Below, one piece after another: positions 23,438 through 31,633 of a stretch of DNA of 31,660 nucleotides. Position numbers and translations under genes: made by a program. Origin of the DNA: SZUA-230 sp964581095 (GTDB taxonomy: Bacteria > Bacteroidota > Bacteroidia > Cytophagales > Cyclobacteriaceae); contig CAZONK010000009.1 of the NCBI GenBank assembly GCA_964581095.1, positions 1 through 31,660 of the forward strand. The letters run 5' to 3'. Below the pieces are notes generated by a model, which was not told the DNA's origin, did no database searches, and saw only the letters and a program-made list of their open reading frames with translations. Numbering within the stretch: the first letter of the stretch is position 1; every line of letters begins with the position of its first letter.

Positions 23438-25537
23438 ATGGCATCGGGCAAAGCAATATCAAGAATATCACTAACATTGGCCATTCTAAGCTGGTTGGCA
23501 TTGGTATTTGCTGATCTTACGCTTTTATTTAGCAAATCAAACCAGATCACCAGCGGCTTTGCAGATGAAATCCCTTTTGTACTCAGGAGCTTTTATTTTA
23601 TATCTCTTTTTTTCTTTTTCAAATACCGAATTGAAAAGGCTGAAAGTGTAAATTTTGTAGATCTTCTCTGGAGGGTATTCGTTACCGGTCTGCTCACAAC
23701 AATATTTTCACTTTCACTTAAATCAGTTGACCTGATAATTGGCACATTGGGACAAAATCCATTTGTTCTAAACATGTTTTATCTTATCAACATTGGATTG
23801 CTCTCTGCATTTGTTATTTCCACATTTTTGGTTTGGAAAAGGCTGATATTATATCAGAAATCTAAACTACTGATGCGGGGATGGCAAATATTTGAATATG
23901 GATTGTTTTTCACAATCATATTTGCCTTTTTGCCTGGTTCTATTTTGAATGCAGTCTATAGTATAACCCTCATTGCTTTAGTCCTTTTGGGAATTATTCT
24001 TTCCGTGAATATGAAGTGGGTGGCCTACCTGAATTTTAAACAAAAATGGAAGAGTATCTTACTATTGCTTCTTTTTCTTCTTTACCTGGGTTACTTCTAC
24101 ATCAATATTACAGGGTTTGAAGAATACCAGAACATCTTTGTACTGCACCACAATACCATTTTACTGAGTGCAATGTTCATCTTCATTTTCGTTTATGCAC
24201 TGTTATCCGTGCTGGTAATACTTTTTAACCTGCCCACCTCCTCAGTTTTTGAGCAAAAGTTGGGAGAAGTTGTCAATTATCAACGGTTAAGCCAATCCAT
24301 TCAAACTGAAAAGAGCGAAGATAAAGTTTATGAAATATTACTAGACAGTGCGGTAAGTACAGTTTTTGCTGATGCTGGATGGATCGAAATAAGTTTTAAT
24401 GGCCAGTCTAACGCTGAACTTGAAGAAAAGGGTGTAAAATATTCCCCATATCAGGAAAACCTCGTTTATTTCAAATACGGAATTGAAGATTCTGAAATTA
24501 CTGAAATCAAAGGAATCCTTAAAGACAATAAAATTCGAGGTGTATTTGACTTTAATTCTACAGATAGGGCCATGAACTACAGTAAATTCCTCAGTTCGCT
24601 GAAACATAGTAGTTACAAGTCTATCCTGGTTTTCCCACTTACTGTACAGGATAATACCATTGGGGCCCTTATTTTATTGAGAGATGTGTCGGAAGGGTTT
24701 AATAAGGAAATGGCAGAAATCACGCACACGTTTGTAAACCAGGCAGGTATCTCAATTGAGAATTTCAGGTTGCTTACCTCAGCCCTTGAAAATGAACGCT
24801 ACCAGGAAGAACTGAAAATCGCTAAAAAAGTTCAGAACAGCTTACTTCCAAATCTACTGGACTCAAACGAAGATTTTGATATAATAGCTTTTTCCCGGGC
24901 AGCAGACGAAGTTGGCGGTGATTATTATGATTCCTACAAAATTGATGAAAACAAAATTGCATTGATGATAGGTGATGTTTCTGGAAAAGGTACATCGGCG
25001 GCATTTAATATGTCACAAATGAAGGGTGTTTTCCATAGTTTAAGCCAATTAAAATTAACTCCGATTGATTTTTTAAGTTATGCCAATATAGCATTGAGTA
25101 ACTGTCTTGAGAAAACCTCCTTCATCACTGCATCGTATTTTACTATAGACAAGACTAAAAGGAGTGTAGAATTTGCTCGTGCAGGACATTGCCCGACACT
25201 TTATTATCGCCATAAAAAAGGGAAAGCCGAGTATTTTGAAAATAAAGGCCTGGGATTAGGAATTTTACGGGATAAAAATTATCCAAATTACCTGGAAGAA
25301 TCTACCATATCGTATGAAACCGGTGATATAATGGTACTGTATACCGATGGGATTACAGAAGCAAAAAATTTCAAAAAAGAAGAATTTGGATATGATCAAC
25401 TCCTGCTGTTACTGGAAAAAAACAGTAATAAAAATCCCGAAGAAATTAGCAGTTCAATTATTAAAGAATTGTATGCATTTGCAGGAGACAAAGACATAAA
25501 TGATGATTATACATTAGTGATTATAAAGTTCAAATAA
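23438..25537 (+). CDS. Membrane SpoIIE/RsbU-type serine phosphatase with a GAF-like sensor domain
   Basis: This is a 699-residue protein. Residues 1-265 hold about eight hydrophobic helices (starting ISLTLAILSWLALVF and ending VYALLSVLVILFNLP). Residues about 280-455 fit a GAF-like domain (EDKVYEILLDSAVSTVF, then SILVFPLTVQDNTIGALILL). A short helical linker (ERYQEELKIAKKVQNSLLP) leads to a PP2C-like phosphatase of the SpoIIE family at about 480-699. There the metal-binding motifs are visible: DEVGGDYYD, LMIGDVSGKGTSAA, ARAGHCPTLYY, VLYTDGITEA and NDDYTLVIIKF. In this family the phosphatase removes phosphate from a STAS antagonist; that partner is encoded 2 nt downstream. The signal sensed by the membrane part is unknown. 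Only a poor TATCTTTT box (23415-23422) precedes the ATG. Confidence 0.93.
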   Translation: MASGKAISRISLTLAILSWLALVFADLTLLFSKSNQITSGFADEIPFVLRSFYFISLFFFFKYRIEKAESVNFVDLLWRVFVTGLLTTIFSLSLKSVDLIIGTLGQNPFVLNMFYLINIGLLSAFVISTFLVWKRLILYQKSKLLMRGWQIFEYGLFFTIIFAFLPGSILNAVYSITLIALVLLGIILSVNMKWVAYLNFKQKWKSILLLLLFLLYLGYFYINITGFEEYQNIFVLHHNTILLSAMFIFIFVYALLSVLVILFNLPTSSVFEQKLGEVVNYQRLSQSIQTEKSEDKVYEILLDSAVSTVFADAGWIEISFNGQSNAELEEKGVKYSPYQENLVYFKYGIEDSEITEIKGILKDNKIRGVFDFNSTDRAMNYSKFLSSLKHSSYKSILVFPLTVQDNTIGALILLRDVSEGFNKEMAEITHTFVNQAGISIENFRLLTSALENERYQEELKIAKKVQNSLLPNLLDSNEDFDIIAFSRAADEVGGDYYDSYKIDENKIALMIGDVSGKGTSAAFNMSQMKGVFHSLSQLKLTPIDFLSYANIALSNCLEKTSFITASYFTIDKTKRSVEFARAGHCPTLYYRHKKGKAEYFENKGLGLGILRDKNYPNYLEESTISYETGDIMVLYTDGITEAKNFKKEEFGYDQLLLLLEKNSNKNPEEISSSIIKELYAFAGDKDINDDYTLVIIKFK

Positions 25538-25539
25538 AT

Positions 25540-25890
25540 ATGGTTTATATAACAACTGAAGTAGACGACAACCTGGTAATACTAAAGGTAAAGGGAGAAG
25601 TGGATGCCAGTTCTTCCATTAATCTTGACAACGCCATCAACGAAGTCAAAAGCCAGGGACATAAGAAAATAATGATTGATGCAGAAGAAATGCATTACAT
25701 TTCTTCTGCAGGGCTAGGGGTATTTATGTCTTACATCAAAGATTTTGAAAAAGAAAATATTGCACTTGTGATCTTTGGACTCAATGAGAAAGTCTTTAAT
25801 GTGTTTAAGATGCTTGGCCTTGATCAACTCATTAATATAAAGACTAATGCTGAGGAGGCTAAAAAAGAACTAACAACACAGAAAGAATAA
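25540..25890 (+). CDS. STAS-domain anti-sigma factor antagonist (RsbV/SpoIIAA-like)
   Basis: This is a 116-residue single STAS domain. The segment MHYISSAGLGVFMSYIK matches the conserved phosphorylation loop, and Ser56 aligns with the phosphorylated serine of SpoIIAA. The N-terminal VKGEVDASSSINLD is the usual first strand and helix. In partner switching the dephosphorylated form binds the kinase and releases the kinase's target. It is located 2 nt after the phosphatase and 7 nt before the kinase-like gene, so all three are one operon. No oddities in the core are seen; the C-terminal tail is charged (EEAKKELTTQKE). Confidence 0.92.
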   Translation: MVYITTEVDDNLVILKVKGEVDASSSINLDNAINEVKSQGHKKIMIDAEEMHYISSAGLGVFMSYIKDFEKENIALVIFGLNEKVFNVFKMLGLDQLINIKTNAEEAKKELTTQKE

Positions 25891-25897
25891 TTTATAA

Positions 25898-26305
25898 GTG
25901 AAGCGCTCATTTCATATACCTTGTAGTACGTGTCATCTAAAGGAAGCCCGAAGCTTTCTGAATGAAGTATTAGGAGAGGTAGGCCTCAATGAAACTGACC
26001 AGAATGCAATTGTTTTGGCTGTGGATGAAGTATGTGCAAATATCATTATCCACTCAGAATGCAACTCTGATGAGAAAATTGAGTTAAATGTTGAATGGAA
26101 AGAACACAATCTAATATTTGAAATTATACATAAGGGTCAGACTTCTTTTGACATAAATGCATATACCGGCCCCGAACTGGATGAAATTATCCGGTCAAAA
26201 CGCAAAGGTGGTGTTGGCATCCTGTTGGTTAAAAAAATTATGGACAAAATTGAAATTTTCTCTTCAAATGGAACCAACATCTGCAGATTATATAAATCAA
26301 TCTGA
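25898..26305 (+). CDS. GHKL ATPase-type anti-sigma factor / serine kinase-like protein (RsbW/SpoIIAB-like)
   Basis: This is a 135-residue protein with a GTG start (25898), chosen because it gives the usual N-terminus and follows the STAS gene by 7 nt. The N box is normal (VDEVCANIIIHS, with Glu44 and Asn48). The glycine-rich region RKGGVGILLVKKIMD is present. The G1 box is unusual: where the family has a DxGxG-type motif followed by FD, the sequence here is IIHKGQTSFD, with His78 in place of the aspartate that contacts adenine. ATP binding or kinase activity may be altered. In the family it would bind and inhibit a sigma factor or another target and phosphorylate the STAS partner. No sigma factor gene is nearby, so the output is unknown. 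Confidence 0.88.
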   Translation: MKRSFHIPCSTCHLKEARSFLNEVLGEVGLNETDQNAIVLAVDEVCANIIIHSECNSDEKIELNVEWKEHNLIFEIIHKGQTSFDINAYTGPELDEIIRSKRKGGVGILLVKKIMDKIEIFSSNGTNICRLYKSI

Positions 26306-26349
26306 TTTGGTTCTAATCTGATTTTATTCTCTTTAACACTCTGTTTGGT

Positions 26350-26357
26350 TAATTTTG
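26350..26357 (+). promoter_or_regulatory. Promoter box of the parvulin chaperone cluster
   Basis: TAATTTTG at 26350-26357 is an exact TAnnTTTG match 20 nt before the ATG at 26378, the same distance as at secA. It lies in the 72-nt gap after the kinase-like gene. It also argues against the longer TTG-initiated reading frame that would start at 26345, inside the promoter. No clear -33 element is seen. Confidence 0.45.
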
Positions 26358-26377
26358 CAAAAATATTAGAAGTTGGT

Positions 26378-28336
26378 ATGAAGGTTAGACTGATCATTGC
26401 GTGGGGATTCTTATTATTTACTTGCCATAACACATTCGCCCAGAAAAAAGTACTGTTTACAATCAATGATTCTCCAACTTATGTAGATGAATTTATCTAT
26501 ACTTTTTCTAAAAACAATCGTTCTGATAACCTGGTAAAACAAGATATCGACGACTACCTCAATTTGTATCTTAATTTTAAATTGAAGGTGACCGAAGCCC
26601 GACATCTTGGCATGGACACCTTGAAGGAATACATCAAAGAGTTAAATACTTATCAATTGCAACTTATGGATCCATACCTGACTGAAAAAGGTATAACAGA
26701 TTCGTTAGTAATGGAGGCTTATGACCGAATGAATTGGGAGGTGGATGTCTCGCATATTTTGGTAAATCAACCTTTAAATTCCTCTGCTGAAGATTCAATG
26801 GTTGGTTACAAAAAGATTACGGAAGTTCGGGATCTTGCCTTAAAGGGAGTGGATTTTTCAGAATTGGCAGTGAAATATTCTGAGGAACCTGGTGTTCAGA
26901 AAACAAAAGGACGATTAGGATATTTTACTTCATTCCAAATGGTATATCCCTTTGAAACCGCTGCTTACAATACCCCTGTAGATAGTATATCAAATATAAT
27001 TCGTACCCGTTTCGGATTTCATATTCTAAAAGTACATGACCGCAGACCTGCTCACGGGAAAGTGCAGGTGAGTCATTTGATGCTACGCTTTGATAAGGAT
27101 ATGGGCCATGATGATTCTATAAAAATTCAAAATAAGATATTTGAACTTCATGATCTTGCAAAAGGAAAATACAATTGGAATGAATTAGTACAAACTTATT
27201 CTGAAGATAGAAATTCAAGTAAAAATAGAGGTCTTTTGTCTCAGTTTGGTGTTGGTGAAATGATCACTGAAATAGCAGAAACTGCATTTAGTCTTGATTC
27301 TGTTGGTTCTGTGAGTGATCCTGTTATGAGCCCTTACGGGTGGCATATACTACGATTGGAAAATATTCAGCCAATTAAAACTTTTGATGAGTTAAAGCCT
27401 TCAATTGAACGACGTGTTGCAAGGGATACAAGGTCAAATAAAAGCGAAAAGGTACTAATATTAAGACTGAAAGATGAGAATGGTTTTTATGAAAACACGC
27501 TTGTAGTTGATGCTCTCCTGGATTCAATTAATACAATATACAATGGATTTGATTGGCAGTATTCCCTTTCCAATCCACAACCAACCGATACATTGTTTCT
27601 GTTATCAGATTCTGTTTATACAATTGAAAAACTTAACTATTTCGTTAAACATTCACTAACTGAAAAGTCTCCAAAACAGACAATGAAAGTTTTATATGAT
27701 GATTTTATGAAAATATCATTACTCGACTATGAAAAAGCGCACCTTGAACTAAAATATCCTGAATATAAACATCTTCTTAATGAATACAGGGAAGGCATTT
27801 TGTTGTTTAATGTAATGGAAGATGTTGTGTGGTCAGCCACATCAAACGATTCAATTGGATTGAAAGCCTATTACCAAAAAAATTTCAATCAATATCAAAC
27901 GCAGGAAAGCGTAACCATTAGTATTTTTGAATACCCAAATGAAATTGATAGTACAAAATTCAACAGGATTATTCAGACTATTTTCAACGATTCTACTTCG
28001 CTGCCAGGTATTGCAGAAAAAGAGATCAGGAAAAATTTCCCTGAAATGACTATTGTGAAATCGGGAACATTTCAAAAAGATGACAACCTGGAAAATGATG
28101 TATTCCGCCCCAAAGGAATATATAAATTAACAGGGGATGAGGGAATAAATATGGTTTTGGTTGTATGGGAATATGACCCTGTTTACGATCCTGAATTTGA
28201 GAATATAAGGGGCAGTGTGATTTCTGATTATCAGGAATTTATTGAGAATAACTGGTTAAATAATTTAAGAGGGAAGTACCCAGTAGTAATAAACAAAAAA
28301 GAATTGAAGAAAATATATCGCAGGTTTGTCAGGTAG
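26378..28336 (+). CDS. Periplasmic parvulin-type peptidyl-prolyl isomerase (PpiD/SurA-like), two rotamase domains
   Basis: This is a 652-residue secreted chaperone. The ATG at 26378 gives a signal peptide (MKVRLIIAWGFLLF, probable cut near NTFA). A helical chaperone region follows, then two parvulin domains in tandem. The first begins at VDVSHILV (His126) and includes GRLGYFTSFQMVYPFETAAY and TRFGFHILKV. The second begins at VQVSHLML (His233) and includes GLLSQFGVGEMITEIAETAF and SPYGWHILRL. Both keep the first-strand histidine typical of active parvulins. The last ~270 residues are helical and of no clear family. A likely role is folding of outer-membrane or secreted proteins. It is the first of three related genes. 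Confidence 0.9.
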   Translation: MKVRLIIAWGFLLFTCHNTFAQKKVLFTINDSPTYVDEFIYTFSKNNRSDNLVKQDIDDYLNLYLNFKLKVTEARHLGMDTLKEYIKELNTYQLQLMDPYLTEKGITDSLVMEAYDRMNWEVDVSHILVNQPLNSSAEDSMVGYKKITEVRDLALKGVDFSELAVKYSEEPGVQKTKGRLGYFTSFQMVYPFETAAYNTPVDSISNIIRTRFGFHILKVHDRRPAHGKVQVSHLMLRFDKDMGHDDSIKIQNKIFELHDLAKGKYNWNELVQTYSEDRNSSKNRGLLSQFGVGEMITEIAETAFSLDSVGSVSDPVMSPYGWHILRLENIQPIKTFDELKPSIERRVARDTRSNKSEKVLILRLKDENGFYENTLVVDALLDSINTIYNGFDWQYSLSNPQPTDTLFLLSDSVYTIEKLNYFVKHSLTEKSPKQTMKVLYDDFMKISLLDYEKAHLELKYPEYKHLLNEYREGILLFNVMEDVVWSATSNDSIGLKAYYQKNFNQYQTQESVTISIFEYPNEIDSTKFNRIIQTIFNDSTSLPGIAEKEIRKNFPEMTIVKSGTFQKDDNLENDVFRPKGIYKLTGDEGINMVLVVWEYDPVYDPEFENIRGSVISDYQEFIENNWLNNLRGKYPVVINKKELKKIYRRFVR

Positions 28337-29207
28337 AAAAACAACATATTTATTACTGGTTTTCATTTTTCTTTCAGGATGTGATTTTCTGAAAATGAAA
28401 CAGTCTTTAGAAGATGAAAATACGGTTGCCGCAGTTCCGGTAGCCCGCGTGCATAACAACTATCTTTATACCCGGGACCTGATAGGCCTTGTAGCAAAAG
28501 GGACCAGCTCAGAAGACAGTGCAAGCCGCGCAGAAATGTATATAAATCTTTGGATACGAAAACAGTTGATAATTGATGAAGCGAGTACCAAAATAGATAT
28601 TGATGAGGCAGAAATTGAAAGAAAAATACTAGACTATCGTTACAGCCTTCTTGGATACGAATATCGATCGTACTACATCAACAAAAACCTTATAAAAGAG
28701 ATAACAGATGAGGAAATTGGAGCTTATTATGAAAAGAATCTGGATAATTTCCCTTTGCGTCAAAATATCATCAGGGGTAAAATAGTAAAGGTACCTAAGG
28801 AAGCCCCTAAAATAAACCAGATCCAAAAACTAATCAAATCATCCAAACCTGAAGAAATTGATGAGTTAAAAGAGTATTGCCTTACCTTTGCAACCTTGTA
28901 TTCACTTCAGGATTCTGTATGGATACGTTTTGATGATTTAATTAAGAATACACCACTTGCAGAATTACCAAATAAAGTGGACTTCCTTAGTAAAACGAAT
29001 TACACAGAATACAGCGATGATCAGTCTCTTTATTTTTTGAAAATAAATGAATATAAAATATCGAATGACATTTCACCGTTGGAAGTGGTACGCGATCAGA
29101 TTAGAAACATTATAATAAACAAGCGCAAAGTTGAACTTGCACAAAGTTTGGAAGAGGACATTTATGAGCGAGCGAAGAGTAATGAAGAATTTGAAATATA
29201 TAATTAG
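28326..29207 (+). CDS. SurA-like lipoprotein with a degenerate parvulin domain
   Basis: This is a 293-residue protein. The only start that gives an export signal is TTG at 28326, overlapping the previous gene by 11 nt. It encodes MSGRKTTYLLLVFIFLSGC, with lipobox LSGC and Cys19 as the lipidation site. The region after it (about 35-120) is helical and resembles the N-terminal chaperone part of SurA/PpiC proteins (MYINLWIRKQLIIDEAS). From about residue 140 a parvulin-like pattern begins (NIIRGKIVKVP), but the catalytic-type histidine is replaced near Lys152 and the rest of the domain is poorly conserved. It is therefore probably a chaperone without isomerase activity, working with its two neighbours. 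The exact boundary of the domain is uncertain. Confidence 0.8.
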   Translation: MSGRKTTYLLLVFIFLSGCDFLKMKQSLEDENTVAAVPVARVHNNYLYTRDLIGLVAKGTSSEDSASRAEMYINLWIRKQLIIDEASTKIDIDEAEIERKILDYRYSLLGYEYRSYYINKNLIKEITDEEIGAYYEKNLDNFPLRQNIIRGKIVKVPKEAPKINQIQKLIKSSKPEEIDELKEYCLTFATLYSLQDSVWIRFDDLIKNTPLAELPNKVDFLSKTNYTEYSDDQSLYFLKINEYKISNDISPLEVVRDQIRNIIINKRKVELAQSLEEDIYERAKSNEEFEIYN

Positions 29208-30543
29208 CCTTTTGGTGTTGATAATAGTTGCCGGCATTGGACAACCTGCCTTTTGCCAGGCTACCAATCCTCCGGAGAGAATGATTATTGACAAAATAGT
29301 GGCTAAAGTTGATGATTACGCGGTACTAAAATCAGATGTTGAAAAAACATTTCTGGATGCCACAGCCAGGGACCAGGATAATGTTGATAAATGTATGATT
29401 CTGGAGTCACTGGTCACTCAGAAAATGCTTTTGGCACAGGCTGAATTAGATTCTGTTATTGTTCTTGATGTAGAAGTAAGCATGGAACTCGATCAGAGAA
29501 TGGCGTATTTTATAAGTCAGTTTGGTGGTAACGAATCAGAACTGGAAGAATATTATGGGAAACCAATGGAGCAAATACAGGAAGAAATTCGCGATGAACT
29601 GACCGAACAAATGACCGTAAACAGAATGAGGGATAATATTACCTCGGAAACTACAGTGACTCCATCAGAAATTCGTAAGTTTTTCCATCGTATTCCAAAA
29701 GACAGCCTCCCCTACTTTTCTGAAGAAGTTACCGTTGGACAAATTGTGAAAATTCCTGAAGTAAGTGAACAACAGAAAAAAGAAACAGAATCATTTTTGC
29801 TGGGTTTAAAAGGGCAGATACTTAATGGTGAGAGCTTTGCTGTACTGGCAAAAAAATATTCACAAGACCCCGGTTCAGCATCAAACGGTGGAGAATATGC
29901 AAATTTCATCCGTAGAGGAGAATTTGTGCCGGAATTCGAAGCTGTTGCATTTAAATTAAAACCTGGTGAGTTATCAGATCCTGTAGAAACAGATTTTGGG
30001 TTTCATTTAATTCAGCTTATAGAACGTAGAGGTAATGAATATCGGGTACGACATATACTCATTATACCGAAAATTCAGCCATTAGATATCGAACTTTCTA
30101 GAGAAGAACTGGACAGCATCCGGAACCTGGTCTTGATTGATAGTATCCCTTTTGAAAAACTTGCGAAAGAGTTATCCGATGAAAAGCTTACAGGTCAAAA
30201 CGGCGGTTACTTTACCGATGCATCGGGGTCTGACCAAATCCCAACAGACCAGTTGGATCCGGGGATTTATTTTTCGCTTGATACTATGAAACTGGGGACT
30301 ATAAGCAAGCCTGTTGAATTCAGGCAACCTGATGGAAAAGTAGCTGTCCGACTCGTTTACTACAAAGCAAAATTTAAACCCCACAAAGCTAATTTAACTG
30401 ACGACTGGTTGAAAATACAATCTGCGGCACTCAATGAGAAAAGAGTTAAAACAGAAAAAGACTGGTTCGAACAATCAAAGTACAACTTTTTTATCCTGGT
30501 TGATGAAGAATATCAATCTTGCAACATTCTGGGCAGAAAATAA
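29182..30543 (+). CDS. surA: SurA-like periplasmic peptidyl-prolyl isomerase
   Basis: This is a 453-residue periplasmic chaperone. I chose the ATG at 29182, which gives a compact signal peptide (MKNLKYIISLLVLIIVAG, cut near FCQA) and overlaps the previous gene by 26 nt; an ATG at 29164 is also possible. The N-terminal segment (RMIIDKIVAKVDDYAVLKSDVEK) is the hallmark of the SurA chaperone domain. Two parvulin domains follow. The first starts VTVGQIVKIP, with Gln187 where the catalytic histidine normally is; the second starts VRHILIIP (His291), followed by GQNGGYFTD and other domain features. In E. coli the SurA domains likewise differ, with only the second active. The role is folding of outer-membrane proteins. 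The gene symbol is by homology of architecture. Confidence 0.88.
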   Translation: MKNLKYIISLLVLIIVAGIGQPAFCQATNPPERMIIDKIVAKVDDYAVLKSDVEKTFLDATARDQDNVDKCMILESLVTQKMLLAQAELDSVIVLDVEVSMELDQRMAYFISQFGGNESELEEYYGKPMEQIQEEIRDELTEQMTVNRMRDNITSETTVTPSEIRKFFHRIPKDSLPYFSEEVTVGQIVKIPEVSEQQKKETESFLLGLKGQILNGESFAVLAKKYSQDPGSASNGGEYANFIRRGEFVPEFEAVAFKLKPGELSDPVETDFGFHLIQLIERRGNEYRVRHILIIPKIQPLDIELSREELDSIRNLVLIDSIPFEKLAKELSDEKLTGQNGGYFTDASGSDQIPTDQLDPGIYFSLDTMKLGTISKPVEFRQPDGKVAVRLVYYKAKFKPHKANLTDDWLKIQSAALNEKRVKTEKDWFEQSKYNFFILVDEEYQSCNILGRK

Positions 30544-30551
30544 GTTAATAT

Positions 30552-30559
30552 TAGCATTG
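30552..30559 (+). promoter_or_regulatory. Weak promoter-like box before moxR
   Basis: TAGCATTG (30552-30559) differs from TAnnTTTG by one base and lies 19 nt before the moxR ATG, the same spacing seen at secA and the chaperone gene. Only a 35-nt gap separates moxR from surA, so read-through from the chaperone cluster is equally likely. Confidence 0.25.
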
Positions 30560-30578
30560 CATAATAAACCACCTTTAA

Positions 30579-31544
30579 ATGAGCGAATACAAATCCGAAG
30601 TGGAAGCTGCCGACGGCCTTGCCAGGGCCTATGAGAAACTGACATCTGAAATAGGGAAGGTAATCATAGGCCAGAAAGAAACTGTAAGACTTCTGTTAAC
30701 TTCAATATTCTGCCAGGGCCATTGCCTGCTTGTTGGTGTCCCGGGCCTTGCCAAGACGCTCCTCATTCAAACCATTGCATCAGCATTAGAACTGAAATTT
30801 AACAGGATACAGTTTACACCTGACCTGATGCCTTCTGATATCCTTGGAGCAGAGACCATGGACAAAGAACGAAATTTTAAATTTGTAAAAGGGCCGGTTT
30901 TTGCAAATATCATCCTTGCCGATGAAATCAACAGGACGCCACCAAAAACACAGGCTGCATTGCTTGAATCAATGCAGGAATATGGTATTACAATTGCCGG
31001 CAAACATTATGACCTGGAAATGCCATTTTATGTACTGGCTACACAGAATCCTATTGAGCAGGAAGGTACCTATCCGTTACCTGAAGCACAGCTGGATCGG
31101 TTTATGTTTAATATATACTTAGACTATCCATCTTACGATCATGAAGTTGATATTGTTAAAAAAACGACAACAGATAATATTCAGGAAGTAAACCGAATAA
31201 TGACGGGTGATGAAATTATTAAATTTCAACATTTGGTGCGTCAGGTACCTATAGCCGATAATGTAGTGGAATATGCTGTGAACCTGGTGCAAACAACACG
31301 CCCAAATACAGATAGATCTGTAAAGATCGCCAATGATTTTCTTGAGTGGGGTGCTGGTCCACGGGCGTCACAGTTTCTCGTCCTTGGGGCCAAGTGCAAT
31401 GCAATCATTAATGGTAAATATTCCCCGGACATTGAAGACATCAAGGCCATTGCCCATCCAACGTTGCGTCACCGGATTGTGCGGAACTTTAAAGCCGAAG
31501 CAGAAGGTATGACAGTGGACCGAATCATTGATGAATTGCTATAG
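30579..31544 (+). CDS. MoxR-family AAA+ ATPase
   Basis: This is a 321-residue AAA+ ATPase of the MoxR family (AAA_3 core plus lid domain). It is complete in the window and full length for the family. Walker A is GVPGLAKT at 53-60, Walker B is IILADEINRTPPKTQ from 111, sensor 1 is LATQNPIEQEGTYPLPEAQ with Asn157, and Arg174 in LDRF is the likely arginine finger. MoxR proteins act as chaperones that remodel or insert metal cofactors into partner proteins, often VWA-domain proteins encoded beside them. No VWA or DUF58 gene is visible before the window ends, so the client is not known. It follows surA by 35 nt. Confidence 0.93.
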   Translation: MSEYKSEVEAADGLARAYEKLTSEIGKVIIGQKETVRLLLTSIFCQGHCLLVGVPGLAKTLLIQTIASALELKFNRIQFTPDLMPSDILGAETMDKERNFKFVKGPVFANIILADEINRTPPKTQAALLESMQEYGITIAGKHYDLEMPFYVLATQNPIEQEGTYPLPEAQLDRFMFNIYLDYPSYDHEVDIVKKTTTDNIQEVNRIMTGDEIIKFQHLVRQVPIADNVVEYAVNLVQTTRPNTDRSVKIANDFLEWGAGPRASQFLVLGAKCNAIINGKYSPDIEDIKAIAHPTLRHRIVRNFKAEAEGMTVDRIIDELL

Positions 31545-31602
31545 GCTGCATTCCCCAAATTAACCCGAATTATTCATGACTTTGTCATAACTAATGACGA
31601 TA

Positions 31603-31633
31603 AATAATTGAAATCACTTGATTGTCAATTATT
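31603..31633. terminator. AT-rich 14-bp hairpin downstream of moxR
   Basis: AATAATTGAAATCA (31603-31616) pairs with TGATT plus TCAATTATT (31619-31633) around a two-base loop, broken only by one bulged G at 31624. It begins 58 nt past the moxR stop. No T-run follows on the plus strand, so it could be a non-canonical terminator, an mRNA end structure or a symmetrical protein site. The remaining ~55 nt between moxR and the hairpin hold a short ATGAC-TTT-GTCAT inverted repeat (31576-31588) and no gene. Confidence 0.4.

Noticed and set aside
26345..26377. TTG-initiated extension of the first chaperone gene
   Set aside because: It would start inside the TAATTTTG promoter box and put 11 residues before a clear signal peptide that begins at the ATG 26378.
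29131..29181. TTG-initiated extension of the SurA-like gene
   Set aside because: It would bury the signal peptide behind 17 extra residues; ATG at 29182 (or 29164) fits an exported protein.
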